From assembly GCA_910575555.1 (NCBI GenBank), contig CAJTFX010000005.1, positions 62,001 to 126,000 on the forward strand: a stretch of 64,000 bases of DNA, written 5' to 3'. A program made the position numbers and the translations under genes. The notes below the pieces were generated by a model that worked only from the letters and a program-made list of their open reading frames with translations, did no database searches and was not told where the DNA came from. Shown here in pieces: positions 17,270 to 26,396 of the stretch (its first letter is position 1; each line of letters starts with the position of its first letter). This DNA is from Lachnospiraceae bacterium (GTDB lineage Bacteria > Bacillota > Clostridia > Lachnospirales > Lachnospiraceae).

Positions 17270-18202
17270 GTGAGTGATATGTATAATGTATCATCGTCAT
17301 CCCACATTCGTTCCAAAGATACATCTGCCAAAATAATGCTTTACGTGGCAATTGCATTGCTGCCGGCCAGCGTATTTGGTATCTGGAACTTTGGGTTACA
17401 GGCGTTGATATTGATTTTAGTATGTGTTGCAACCTGCGTGGCTTCAGAATGGATCTTTGAGAAGCTGATACAGAAAAAAAGTACCATCAATGATTTCAGC
17501 GCAGTAGTGACCGGATTGCTGTTGGCGCTGAACCTGCCCCATACCCTGCCCATCTGGCAGGCGGTTTTGGGAAGCGTATTTGCCATTGTCATTGTGAAAA
17601 TGCTGTTCGGCGGTCTTGGACAGAACTTTATGAACCCGGCTTTGGGCGGCAGATGCTTTTTGCTTGTGTCTTTTGCAGGGACTATGACCAGCTTTACTTA
17701 TGACGGCGTAACAGGCGCTACGCCGCTGGCTCTTTTAAAAAACGGCGAAAGCGTGGATACCATGAAAATGCTTCTGGGAACCACAGCGGGAACCATCGGC
17801 GAGACCAGCGTAATTGCGATTTTAATCGGAGCAATTTTCCTGATTCTGATGGGAGTGATTGATTTAACCATTCCTGCCAGCTATATCCTTTCCTTCGGCG
17901 TGTTTGTGCTTCTGTTCGGCGGCCATGGCTTTGACGTGACCTATCTTACCGCTCATCTCTGCGGCGGCGGACTGATGCTGGGAGCATTTTTCATGGCGAC
18001 CGATTATGTGACCTCCCCTATCACCCCCATGGGAAAAGTGGTATTCGGAATTGTTCTGGGAATTCTCACCGGATTGTTCCGTCTGTTCGGGGCCAATGCA
18101 GAAGGCGTTTCCTTTGCAATTATCTTAGGCAACCTTCTGGTTCCGATCATTGAGAAATTTACCATTCCAAGGGCGTTTGGCCAGAAAAAGGAGGTAAAAT
18201 AG
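17270..18202 (+). CDS. rnfD: Rnf complex subunit D
   Basis: Membrane subunit of Rnf carrying a covalent FMN. About 310 aa with roughly nine or ten membrane segments. The family segment SSSSHIRSKDTSAKIM is at the N-terminus, and the flavinylation region DGVTGATPLALLK (threonine in GATPL) is near residue 148. The GTG at 17270 is chosen over ATG 17279 because AAGAGG at 17255-17260 is correctly spaced from it; a longer frame to GTG 17213 would read through the hairpin. It lies 1 nt before rnfG. Confidence 0.93.
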   Translation: MSDMYNVSSSSHIRSKDTSAKIMLYVAIALLPASVFGIWNFGLQALILILVCVATCVASEWIFEKLIQKKSTINDFSAVVTGLLLALNLPHTLPIWQAVLGSVFAIVIVKMLFGGLGQNFMNPALGGRCFLLVSFAGTMTSFTYDGVTGATPLALLKNGESVDTMKMLLGTTAGTIGETSVIAILIGAIFLILMGVIDLTIPASYILSFGVFVLLFGGHGFDVTYLTAHLCGGGLMLGAFFMATDYVTSPITPMGKVVFGIVLGILTGLFRLFGANAEGVSFAIILGNLLVPIIEKFTIPRAFGQKKEVK

Positions 18203-18203
18203 C

Positions 18204-18815
18204 ATGAATAAGAAGATTGTACATGATGCGTTGGTGTTAACCGCTTTTACCTTAGTGCTGGGATTTCTGCTAGGCGTGGTATACGATATTACCAAGGAGC
18301 CCATTGCAGCGGCAGAAAAAGCCGCATTGGATGAGGCATATAAAGTAGTGTTCGCAGATGCAGCTTCTTTTGAAGAAGATGAGAATTTTGATGCGGCGAA
18401 AGCGGCAGAGATTATTGCGGCAAGCGAATTTTCCAAAGATGAGATTACGGCAGTTAACAAGGCATTGGACGGCTCCGGCAATGTGCTTGGATATGTAATC
18501 AATGTGACTTCCCATGAAGGAAGCCAGGCAGATATTTCTTTTTCCGTGGGCATCCAGAATGACGGAACGTTAAACGGCTATTCTATTACGGCCATCAGCG
18601 AGACGCCGGGCCTTGGCGTACTGGTGCAGGAGGAGCCGTTCTATTCCCAGTTTGAAGGGAAGTCCGAAGAGACTTATTCTGTTGTAAAGACGGCTCCGGC
18701 GGCTGAAAATGAGATTCAGGCGGTTACTGGAGCTACCATTTCTTCCAGAGCAGTCACCAACGGCGTAAATGCATGTCTGGTGTATTTCAGAAGCGCTTTG
18801 CAGGGAGGTAACTAG
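18204..18815 (+). CDS. rnfG: Rnf complex subunit G
   Basis: Membrane-anchored subunit with a covalently bound FMN on the extracytoplasmic side. 203 aa. One N-terminal membrane segment (about 10-28, VLTAFTLVLGFLLGVVYDI) is followed by the FMN_bind domain, with the flavinylation motif TGATISSRAV near residue 178. Starts at ATG 18204 after AAGGAGGTAAAATAGC, almost touching the rnfD stop. Confidence 0.95.
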   Translation: MNKKIVHDALVLTAFTLVLGFLLGVVYDITKEPIAAAEKAALDEAYKVVFADAASFEEDENFDAAKAAEIIAASEFSKDEITAVNKALDGSGNVLGYVINVTSHEGSQADISFSVGIQNDGTLNGYSITAISETPGLGVLVQEEPFYSQFEGKSEETYSVVKTAPAAENEIQAVTGATISSRAVTNGVNACLVYFRSALQGGN

Positions 18816-18816
18816 T

Positions 18817-19494
18817 ATGAATAAATATGTAGAACGTTTATATAACGGTATTATTAAAGAAAATCCTACCTTTGTGCTGATGCTTGGAATGTGTCCCACC
18901 CTGGCGGTGACATCTTCCGCAGTCAACGGAATCGGCATGGGCCTTTCCACTACAGTGGTGCTGGTTATGTCCAACCTGCTGATTTCCATGTTCCGGAAAG
19001 TAATTCCAAACGGCGTGCGTATGCCGGCTTATATCGTAGTGGTGGCTTCCCTGGTTACCATTGTGCAGTTCATTATGCAGGCGTATACCCCGGCTCTTTC
19101 CGCATCTTTGGGTGTGTATATTCCTTTGATCGTGGTAAACTGTATTATCCTGGGAAGAGCGGAAAGCTACGCTTCCAAAAATCCCATTACACCTTCTGTT
19201 TTTGACGGACTTGGCATGGGTCTGGGATTCACCATCGGCCTGACCTTTATCGGATTGATCCGCCAGATTTTAGGAGCTAATCTTGGAATTACCGTGTTTA
19301 TCATGGCGCCGGGAGCATTCCTGGTACTGGCGTTTCTGGTTGCAGGCATGAATGTTGTCCGGGAAAAAATGGAAAAGAAGGGCAAACCTCTGGCAGCTCC
19401 ATCCGGATGTCTGACCGGAGACTGCGCAAGCTGTTCCCAGTCGGCTATGTGTACCGGCAAATTACCGGGATCTCAGAAAAAGTCAGAAGAATAG
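18817..19494 (+). CDS. rnfE: Rnf complex subunit E
   Basis: Integral membrane subunit of Rnf, about 225 aa, with six predicted membrane segments. Conserved features are NPTFVLMLGMCPTLAV at the N-terminus and IVVNCIILGRAE in the middle. ATG 18817 follows GGGAGGTAAC. The C-terminus carries an extra cytoplasmic tail with four closely spaced cysteines (GCLTGDCASCSQSAMC), which the core membrane domain does not need; it may bind a metal or cluster. It lies between rnfG and rnfA. Confidence 0.94.
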   Translation: MNKYVERLYNGIIKENPTFVLMLGMCPTLAVTSSAVNGIGMGLSTTVVLVMSNLLISMFRKVIPNGVRMPAYIVVVASLVTIVQFIMQAYTPALSASLGVYIPLIVVNCIILGRAESYASKNPITPSVFDGLGMGLGFTIGLTFIGLIRQILGANLGITVFIMAPGAFLVLAFLVAGMNVVREKMEKKGKPLAAPSGCLTGDCASCSQSAMCTGKLPGSQKKSEE

Positions 19495-19506
19495 GAGGCA
19501 GAATAG

Positions 19507-20082
19507 ATGAAAGAATTATTGATTATAGCAATCGGCTCTGCCATTGTAAATAATGTAGTGTTAAGCCAGTTCCTTGGCATCTGCCCGTTCCTGGGAGTAT
19601 CCAAGAAAACCGAAACAGCAGCCGGTATGGGCGGCGCGGTAATTTTCGTTATTACCCTGGCTTCCTTTGTTACAGGTCTGATTTATAAGTTTATTTTAGG
19701 CCCCTGCCATGTGGAATATTTGCAGACCATTGTGTTCATTCTGGTTATTGCGTCACTGGTGCAGTTCGTGGAAATGTTTTTGAAGAAAAACATGCCCCCG
19801 CTGTACGAATCCCTGGGCGTGTTCCTTCCGCTGATTACGACAAACTGCGCTGTATTGGGTGTTGCTTTGAACAATGTAAGCAAAGGCTATGATTTGCTGC
19901 AGGGCATTGTAAACGGCCTTGCAACCTCTGTCGGCTTCTTTATTGCAATTGTAATTATGGCGGGTATCCGTGAGAAAATCGAATATAACGATATTCCCAA
20001 ACGATTTCAGGGAACAGCCATTGTGTTGATTACGGCCAGCCTGATGTCAATTGCCTTTATGGGATTCTCAGGAATGATTTAG
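19507..20082 (+). CDS. rnfA: Rnf complex subunit A
   Basis: Integral membrane subunit of Rnf, homologous to NqrE, thought to hold a membrane iron centre with RnfE. 191 aa, standard length, six membrane segments. Conserved segments are VLSQFLGICPFLGVS and LITTNCAVLGVAL, each with the cysteine proposed to ligate iron. Starts at ATG 19507 after AGGAGGCAG, 12 nt after rnfE. Confidence 0.95.
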   Translation: MKELLIIAIGSAIVNNVVLSQFLGICPFLGVSKKTETAAGMGGAVIFVITLASFVTGLIYKFILGPCHVEYLQTIVFILVIASLVQFVEMFLKKNMPPLYESLGVFLPLITTNCAVLGVALNNVSKGYDLLQGIVNGLATSVGFFIAIVIMAGIREKIEYNDIPKRFQGTAIVLITASLMSIAFMGFSGMI

Positions 20083-20093
20083 GAGGGAAAAAA

Positions 20094-20894
20094 ATGAATG
20101 TAACAGCAATTATCATTGCCGCCCTGGTAGTGGGCGGAACTGGTATTTTCCTTGGCTTTTTCCTTGGGATCTTTGGGGAAAAATTCAAAGTAGAAGTAGA
20201 TGAAAGAGAAGAGGCAATCCTGGGCGTCCTTCCGGGAAATAACTGCGGCGGCTGCGGGTATGCAGGATGCTCCGGCCTTGCGGCAGCCATTGCAAAAGGA
20301 GAAGCGCCCGTAGGCCAGTGTCCGGTGGGCGGCGACCCGGTGGCAGCCCAGATTGGTGAGATTATGGGTGTTTCGGCAGAAGGCGGCGTGAAGATGACTG
20401 CTTTTGTAAAATGCGCCGGAGACTGTGAGAAGGCAAAACAGGATTATGAATACACTGGCGTGGAGGACTGCGCAGCCATGGCGTTTATTCCCGGCGGCGG
20501 GCCGAAATCCTGCAGTTACGGCTGTCTTGGCTACGGAAGCTGCGTGAAGGCATGTCCCTTTGATGCAGTACATATTGTCAACGGCATTGCGCTGGTGGAT
20601 AAAGATGCCTGCAAAGCCTGCGGAAAATGCGTGGCAGCCTGTCCGAAGAACCTGATAGAACTGGTGCCTTATGATGCGAAGAATAAGGTGCAGTGCAGCT
20701 CTAAGGATAAGGGCAAGGATGTGATGGCAGCCTGCTCCGTAGGATGTATCGGATGTAAGCTCTGTGAGAAAAACTGTCCGGAGGGGGCGGTTACTGTGAC
20801 AGACAATATAGCCCATATTGACTATGAGAAATGCACAGGATGCGGAACCTGCGCCGAGAAATGTCCGAAGAAGATTATCAGTAAGGCAGGATGA
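20094..20894 (+). CDS. rnfB: Rnf complex subunit B (ferredoxin-type)
   Basis: Electron-entry subunit that accepts electrons from reduced ferredoxin. 266 aa. A single N-terminal membrane helix (about 4-25) is followed by the Fe-S domain with NNCGGCGYAGCSGLA. Several further clusters follow, including CLGYGSCVKACP, CKACGKCVAACP, CIGCKLCEKNCP and CTGCGTCAEKCP. Starts at ATG 20094 after AGGAGGG. It is the last gene of the operon, followed by a strong terminator. Confidence 0.95.
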   Translation: MNVTAIIIAALVVGGTGIFLGFFLGIFGEKFKVEVDEREEAILGVLPGNNCGGCGYAGCSGLAAAIAKGEAPVGQCPVGGDPVAAQIGEIMGVSAEGGVKMTAFVKCAGDCEKAKQDYEYTGVEDCAAMAFIPGGGPKSCSYGCLGYGSCVKACPFDAVHIVNGIALVDKDACKACGKCVAACPKNLIELVPYDAKNKVQCSSKDKGKDVMAACSVGCIGCKLCEKNCPEGAVTVTDNIAHIDYEKCTGCGTCAEKCPKKIISKAG

Positions 20895-20937
20895 TGGAAG
20901 AGAAGTTTTAAGAACGGAACCTCTGACAAATAAAATG

Positions 20938-20971
20938 GGGCAGCCGGGAACTTGCAGGTTCCCGGCTGCCC
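20938..20971. terminator. Bidirectional terminator between rnfB and the chemoreceptor
   Basis: A perfect 14-bp GC-rich stem (GGGCAGCCGGGAAC 20938-20951 with its complement 20958-20971) with a 6-nt loop. Outer flanks also pair (CTGACAAA near 20922 with TTTGTCAG near 20980). A-rich and T-rich flanks let it serve both converging genes. Confidence 0.88.
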
Positions 20972-21000
20972 TGATTTATGTTTGTCAGGCTTTAGAACCG

Positions 21001-23028
21001 TTACTGAATACGAAACTGACTGAGCAGCTGATTCAGTGTCCGGGCCTGATTGGACAGTTCATTCGAGATAGCGGCGCTTTCTTCCGCTGCGTCAGAGTTG
21101 GTCTGAACCACTCTGGAGACTTCTTTGATTCTGTTTTCCACGGAGACAATCATTTCTGACTGCTGTACGCTGGCATATGAGATTTCATCCATCAGCGTTT
21201 TGATGGATTGAATGCATTCATTGATAATCTGCATTGCGGAAATAGCAAGATTTGTGGATTCCGTTCCTGTTTTCACATCGTGGATGGAGCGGCCAATCAA
21301 ATCACTGGTATCTCTTGCGGCTTCCGCGGAGCGTTCCGCAAGATCCCGGACTTCCCCGGATACAACAGAGAAGCCTTTTCCGGCAGAGCCGGCGCGGTTT
21401 GCCTCAATGGAGGCGTTCAGGGCCAGAATATTGGTCTGAAGAGCGATATCCTCAATGGTTTTGATGATGCTGCCGATTTGGGCTGAGGATTGATCGATAT
21501 TTCTTGTGGCGATAATCAGCTGTTCCATTTTTGTATCGGCCTCCGCCGCATAGCCTGTGGCTCTGGCCACTAAATCACTGGCGTTTCCGCAGCGGACCGT
21601 ACTGTTTTGAATCTGGGCCGTGATATCTGTAACATTGGATACAAGACCGTTAATGGATGCTTTTTGCTCGGTGCTTCCCTGGGATAAGGCCATGGCTCCT
21701 GCCGAAACCTGATTTGCGCCGTTATCCACCTGTTTTGCAATCTGGGTGATATCCCGCATAACGTCTGTCAGATGGGTGCGGATGCTTTTAAGGCTCTCGG
21801 ACAGTACTGCAAAATCACCGATATAATAGGATTCGTTCAGGGTTACATCCACAGCGATGTTTCCGTCTGCCATTTCACCCAGAATCCGGCCGATATCTTC
21901 AATGGTTTTCCGCAGGCAGTCGCATAAATGGTGGATGGTCTGGGCAATCATGCCGATTTCATCTGTTCTGCCGTAGAAGGGCTTTAATTCCCGATCAGCA
22001 GAGAGATCCAGATTGCCAAGGTGCCGGATGGCGTGTTCCATAACCATAAGCTCCCTGCCTTCCCGGTGCAGGCTGAGCAGGGTGGCAAGTATAATCACAA
22101 GGGCTACGATGGCGCACAGAATTCCTATGGTGATACGGACGGTTGCCACCTGACTGTAAACTTCTGCCGAATTGTTGCGGATCATGAAAACCCAGTTCCG
22201 ATCTTTCAGATATTTATAAACCACCAGTTGGTCTACGCCTTTTTCATCCCGATAGGAATAGGTGCCGGCCTTTGTTTTGCCGTTGGTTCTGATTCGCTTA
22301 AGAATTTCCTGATAGCCTTTGTCTGTAGTCTCAGTGTTTAACAGCGATTCATCCTCATGATACAGATAAGTTCCGGTTTCTACATTTAAAAATACGTATT
22401 CGCTGCGGGGCAGGCCCTTGATGTTCAGGCCAAGCAAAACATCCATAAGCTGACTGGCATAAACCCCTGCGCCTGCATAGCCGATGCAGGTTTCACCTTC
22501 AAAAAGAGGATAGTACATGGAAAGAATCATGCTTCCGGTTCCCGGGGATTTCATGATTCCCAGATTGGTTAGCTCCTGCGCTGACAGGATTGTATCATGG
22601 AATACCTCTAAAGAATCCCCTGTGCGGGTGGTCATTCCGATGGCGCCCTGTGAAGTATGGGTCAGAATATAAGTAGACGGAGTTCCTATGTATAATCCTT
22701 CAAAAATCCCTTTGACAGAAGCAAAATCTTCCGTGTATTTCTGCCCTTTTTGCAGAAGCTCGGGATCATCCGGATTGTTAAGCAGATTGCGGACTTCGCT
22801 GCTCAGTGCAAATGCAGTGACATATTCTTCCGCAGAAATCACATAGTCGTTGATAATGGATGCTCTGGATTCCACTGCATCAATCATTTGATTGGTAATA
22901 TTGTTTTTTACGATGGATGCAATACGGTTGGACATAATAAACCAGAGCAGAAGCATTCCTGTAACAGTGATCATGGTGGTAAGAATGCCGATACGTGTAG
23001 CAAGTTTTCGATTAGCAAGAAACTTCAT
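21001..23028 (-). CDS. Methyl-accepting chemotaxis protein
   Basis: Transmembrane chemoreceptor of 675 aa. TM1 lies at about 12-32. A Cache-type extracytoplasmic sensor (about 40-285) contains SILNVETGTYLYHEDE-like PAS-fold strands. TM2 is about 290-312 (ITIGILCAIVALVIILATLL), followed by HAMP and the cytoplasmic signalling domain (about 420-675) with the hairpin tip QTNILALNASIEANRAGSAG. ATG 23028 is chosen because GGGGGA precedes it at the right distance. The ligand is unknown. CheR at 7.7 kb could modify it. Confidence 0.92.
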   Translation of the reverse strand: MKFLANRKLATRIGILTTMITVTGMLLLWFIMSNRIASIVKNNITNQMIDAVESRASIINDYVISAEEYVTAFALSSEVRNLLNNPDDPELLQKGQKYTEDFASVKGIFEGLYIGTPSTYILTHTSQGAIGMTTRTGDSLEVFHDTILSAQELTNLGIMKSPGTGSMILSMYYPLFEGETCIGYAGAGVYASQLMDVLLGLNIKGLPRSEYVFLNVETGTYLYHEDESLLNTETTDKGYQEILKRIRTNGKTKAGTYSYRDEKGVDQLVVYKYLKDRNWVFMIRNNSAEVYSQVATVRITIGILCAIVALVIILATLLSLHREGRELMVMEHAIRHLGNLDLSADRELKPFYGRTDEIGMIAQTIHHLCDCLRKTIEDIGRILGEMADGNIAVDVTLNESYYIGDFAVLSESLKSIRTHLTDVMRDITQIAKQVDNGANQVSAGAMALSQGSTEQKASINGLVSNVTDITAQIQNSTVRCGNASDLVARATGYAAEADTKMEQLIIATRNIDQSSAQIGSIIKTIEDIALQTNILALNASIEANRAGSAGKGFSVVSGEVRDLAERSAEAARDTSDLIGRSIHDVKTGTESTNLAISAMQIINECIQSIKTLMDEISYASVQQSEMIVSVENRIKEVSRVVQTNSDAAEESAAISNELSNQARTLNQLLSQFRIQ

Positions 23029-23114
23029 AAAAGATTCCCCCTGTGACATAAGTAATAAATTTTGCTTGGGCAAGTTCTTTCATAATGTAAGAGTGTACCG
23101 CTTTTGCGAAAATA

Positions 23115-23143
23115 ATTTTATCACTTTTCTGCCTGTTTTTCAA
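23115..23143 (-). promoter_or_regulatory. Promoter of the chemoreceptor gene
   Basis: Minus strand: TTGAAA (23143-23138), 17-nt spacer, TAAAAT (23120-23115), about 85 nt before the start codon. Confidence 0.6.
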
Positions 23144-23214
23144 GGGTATCAGCGATGATTGTGCATTTACACTGTTCCTGGTGATACGGCTTATGCTTTT
23201 TTTCAGATTCCATA

Positions 23215-23243
23215 TTGTAACAGCCGTCTGTTTATGATAGACT
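23215..23243 (+). promoter_or_regulatory. Possible promoter of the first MATE gene
   Basis: TTGTAA (23215-23220), 17-nt spacer, TAGACT (23238-23243). The match to consensus is modest. Confidence 0.4.
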
Positions 23244-23282
23244 TACATTCATATTGAATTCAGAGGCAGAAAGGGTACAGAT

Positions 23283-24674
23283 ATGAAGAAAAGTTTTTGG
23301 AGAAAATACATAGGCGATAAAGCGTTTTACAAGATGGTGCTTATGATTGTAATTCCCGTCATCATACAGAACGGCATTACGAATTTCGTCAACCTGTTGG
23401 ACAATATTATGGTGGGACAGGTGGGCACGGAGCAAATGAGCGGCGTTGCCATTGTAAATCAGTTTATGAACGTATTTAATATCTGCATTTTCGGCGGCGT
23501 TTCCAGTGCGGGAATTTTTACCGCCCAGTATTACGGACAGGGGAGCCAGGAGGGGGTCCGCAATACCTTCCGGTTTAAATTCATGGTATGCATCTTAATG
23601 ACAGTGGCTGCCGTTGTGCTGTTTCTTACGTCTGGGGAAAGCCTGATTACACTGTATCTTCATGAAGGGGCTGAAAGCGGGGATATTGTCAAAACCCTGG
23701 AGTATGGGAAAAAATATCTGGCGGTGATTATTTTTGGAATTTTGCCTTATGCCATTTCCCAGACTTATGCCAGTACCCTGCGTGAAACAGGGGAAACGGT
23801 GCTGCCCATGAAAGCGGGAATTATTGCGGTTCTGGTGAATCTGGTGGGAAATTACCTGCTGATTTTCGGAAAATTCGGCGCCCCGGCCCTGGGAGCAGTG
23901 GGAGCAGCCATAGCTACGGATATTGCCCGGGTGGTGGAATGCCTGATTCTTATTTTTTGGACGTATGGACACCGCAGGGACCATCCGTTTATTGAAGGAG
24001 CCTACCGGACCTTGAAAATTCCCGGGGATTTGACGGCGAATATTGTAAAGAAGGGAATCCCCATTATGCTCAACGAGATTGCATGGTCAACGGGACAGGC
24101 GTTTTTGCTTCAGTGTTATTCTGTCAGAGGATTGTCTGTGGTAGCCGCCCTCAATATCTCAAGCACCGTGTCCAATCTGTTTAATGTGGTATTTTTATCC
24201 ACCGGAGGGGCCATTGCGATTATTGTGGGGCAATTGTTAGGGGCAGGCAAAATGGAAGAAGCCAGGGATACCGACCGGAAACTTTTGTTTTTCACCGTAT
24301 CCACCTGCCTGGTGTGCGGAAGCCTGCTGGCTGCGATTTCACCCTTCTTCCCGTTGATTTACAATACCTCCGGGGAGGTTCAGTCCTATGCAGCCAGATT
24401 TATCCTGATTGCCGCCGGCTGTATGCCCCTGTATGCTTTTATGCACGGCTGCTATTTTACACTGCGCTCCGGCGGGAAAACCTGGATTACTGTGCTGTTT
24501 GACAGTGTGTATGTGTGGGCGGTGGACATTCCCCTGGCCTATGTACTGGCCCATTTTACAGGACTGCCCATTGTGCTTGTGTACCTCAGCTGTCAGCTGA
24601 TTGAGACATTGAAGTGCATTCTGGGTTATATACTGGTGAAAAAGGGAATCTGGCTTCAGAATATTGTCAGCTGA
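23283..24674 (+). CDS. MATE family efflux transporter
   Basis: Cation-coupled multidrug or metabolite exporter in the cytoplasmic membrane. 463 aa, normal length, about 12 membrane segments. The first half has the family segment NLLDNIMVGQVGTEQMSGVA and the second half VGQLLGAGKMEEA, one of the MATE repeats. It starts at ATG 23283; the Shine-Dalgarno is AAAGGG. The first of two MATE genes in the window (the other is at 62.6-64 kb). The substrate is not predictable from sequence. Confidence 0.9.
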   Translation: MKKSFWRKYIGDKAFYKMVLMIVIPVIIQNGITNFVNLLDNIMVGQVGTEQMSGVAIVNQFMNVFNICIFGGVSSAGIFTAQYYGQGSQEGVRNTFRFKFMVCILMTVAAVVLFLTSGESLITLYLHEGAESGDIVKTLEYGKKYLAVIIFGILPYAISQTYASTLRETGETVLPMKAGIIAVLVNLVGNYLLIFGKFGAPALGAVGAAIATDIARVVECLILIFWTYGHRRDHPFIEGAYRTLKIPGDLTANIVKKGIPIMLNEIAWSTGQAFLLQCYSVRGLSVVAALNISSTVSNLFNVVFLSTGGAIAIIVGQLLGAGKMEEARDTDRKLLFFTVSTCLVCGSLLAAISPFFPLIYNTSGEVQSYAARFILIAAGCMPLYAFMHGCYFTLRSGGKTWITVLFDSVYVWAVDIPLAYVLAHFTGLPIVLVYLSCQLIETLKCILGYILVKKGIWLQNIVS

Positions 24675-24730
24675 TGAGAAATCAGAGCAGATGAATCCCA
24701 CGAAAAATGACGGAATAAGAGGATGGAAAA

Positions 24731-25579
24731 TTGGAAACAAAAAACTATTTGAAACAGAAAAAGAGGGTAGTGGTAAAAATTGGTTCTGCAGCTTTGCATC
24801 ATGAAGCTACAGGAAGGCTGAATCTGGGAAAAGTAGAGCGTCTGGTGCGGGAACTCTGCGATATCCGCAATCAGGGGGTGGACATTTGCCTGGTAAGCTC
24901 CGGCGCCATAGCGGTGGGCCGTCAGGCAATCGGCATGAAAGAGCGTCCGGCCGATATTTCCACCAAACAGGCATGCGCGGCAGTGGGACAGGCCAGACTG
25001 ATGATGACGTATCAGAAGATGTTTTCGGAATATCATCAGACTGCCGGACAGATTCTGATGACGAAAGGAACCATGCTTGACAATGTTTCCCGGAAGAACG
25101 CCCAGAACACCTTTGAGGAATTGTTCCGGCTTGGGATTATTCCTATTGTCAATGAAAATGATACCGTTTCCACTTACGAAATGCAGTTTGGAGACAACGA
25201 TACATTGTCGGCCCTGGTAGCCTCTCTGGTGGGCGCGGATCTTTTGATTCTTTTGTCGGACATTGACGGGCTGTTTACAGACGATCCCCGCAAGAATCCC
25301 AATGCAGAGCTGATCCGGGTGGTGGATCGGCTGGATGAGGAAATTATCTCCATGGCAAAAGGAACTACGGGAAGCGACGTGGGAACCGGCGGAATGGAAA
25401 CAAAACTGACAGCGGCAAGGATTGCAACCCTTTCCGGCGCGGATATGATTATTGCAAATGGAAAAGATGTGGGCGTTCTCCATGAGATTTTCCAGGGGGA
25501 ATTTGTGGGAACGCTGTTTTTGGAGCATCGGGATGAAGATTTTTACATTGCTGACTTTATAGAAAAAAGTCTGGAATAA
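24731..25579 (+). CDS. proB: Glutamate 5-kinase
   Basis: First step of proline synthesis, ATP-dependent phosphorylation of glutamate. 282 aa amino-acid kinase domain. Motifs: VVVKIGSAAL at the N-terminus, LVSSGAIAVG, NENDTVSTYEMQFGDND and the ATP-site GTGGMETKLTAA. The C-terminal PUA domain of E. coli ProB (367 aa) is absent, as in many Firmicutes. The start is TTG 24731, since AGAGGATGG is well placed and the nearby ATG at 24723 is out of frame. proA lies 2.5 kb downstream on the same strand. Confidence 0.94.
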   Translation: METKNYLKQKKRVVVKIGSAALHHEATGRLNLGKVERLVRELCDIRNQGVDICLVSSGAIAVGRQAIGMKERPADISTKQACAAVGQARLMMTYQKMFSEYHQTAGQILMTKGTMLDNVSRKNAQNTFEELFRLGIIPIVNENDTVSTYEMQFGDNDTLSALVASLVGADLLILLSDIDGLFTDDPRKNPNAELIRVVDRLDEEIISMAKGTTGSDVGTGGMETKLTAARIATLSGADMIIANGKDVGVLHEIFQGEFVGTLFLEHRDEDFYIADFIEKSLE

Positions 25580-25590
25580 AGGAGAACAGT

Positions 25591-25812
25591 ATGAATCAGA
25601 GTAAAATAGACAGAATTAATGCGCTGGCAAGGAAGTCCAGGGCGGAGGGACTGACGGAGGAGGAACGGAAAGAACAGGAGCTTCTGCGGAAGGAATATAT
25701 TGCAAATGTCAGAAGAAATCTGCGGGCGCAGCTTGACAGCATTGATGTGGTGAATCCTGACGGCACCACGGAAAATCTGGGTGAAAAATATGGAAAAAAA
25801 GAAGCGAATTAA
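25591..25812 (+). CDS. DUF896 / UPF0291 small protein
   Basis: 73-aa soluble protein of the YnzC/UPF0291 family, predicted as a short helical hairpin. The family pattern INALARKSRAEGLTEEE, then KEQELLRKEYI, is clear. Its function is not established; Bacillus members were linked to the SOS-induced yneA operon. Starts at ATG 25591 after AAAGGAGAAC, 11 nt after proB, so it is co-transcribed. Confidence 0.9.
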   Translation: MNQSKIDRINALARKSRAEGLTEEERKEQELLRKEYIANVRRNLRAQLDSIDVVNPDGTTENLGEKYGKKEAN

Positions 25813-25838
25813 AAACAGCCGCCCGGCAGGAGGTGCGT

Positions 25839-26396
25839 ATGGAAACTAAGGATCAAATCAGAGCAGCTTTCAAAGGGAACAGGGATAATCTGTCCTGGAC
25901 ACAGGCCCGGAGATTATCAATGGAAATCTGCAGGAATATAGAACTGCATCCCTGGTTTCTGCAGGCGGATACCGTCTGCCTGTATTATCCTCTGGGAAAG
26001 GAAGTGAATCTTCTTCCGTTGGCGGAGACAGCCTGGAGAATGGGCAAAAAAACTGCATTTCCCAGAGTAACAGGAAGGGAAATGCAGTTTTTTCAGGCAA
26101 AGTCTTTTGCTGAATTTAAAGAGGGCAGTTTTCATGTGATGGAGCCTGTGGGGAACAGGGAGCTCTATCAGGAGGACGCCCTGGTACTGGCGCCGGGACT
26201 GGGCTTTGACAGACAGGGCGCCCGCATTGGTTACGGCGGCGGTTATTATGACAGGTATTTTGCCGGGCATCCCCACCGCTATAAACTGGGGGCGGCCTAT
26301 GCCTTTCAGCTGGTGGAAACTCTCTGTTTAGAGGAGCATGACGTCAGGATGGACGGGGTTGCTTCGGAAACAGGAGTTATGGAGTTTTTATTGTAA
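25839..26396 (+). CDS. 5-formyltetrahydrofolate cyclo-ligase
   Basis: Converts 5-formyl-THF to 5,10-methenyl-THF using ATP, returning inhibitory folate to the one-carbon pool. 185 aa. The family signature VLAPGLGFDRQGARIGYGGG is followed by YYDRYFA, and the N-terminus has the usual KDQIRAAFK. ATG 25839 follows AGGAGG; a GTG at 25833 is also in frame. Its stop overlaps the end of the convergent anti-sigma gene by 9 bp. Confidence 0.93.
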   Translation: METKDQIRAAFKGNRDNLSWTQARRLSMEICRNIELHPWFLQADTVCLYYPLGKEVNLLPLAETAWRMGKKTAFPRVTGREMQFFQAKSFAEFKEGSFHVMEPVGNRELYQEDALVLAPGLGFDRQGARIGYGGGYYDRYFAGHPHRYKLGAAYAFQLVETLCLEEHDVRMDGVASETGVMEFLL

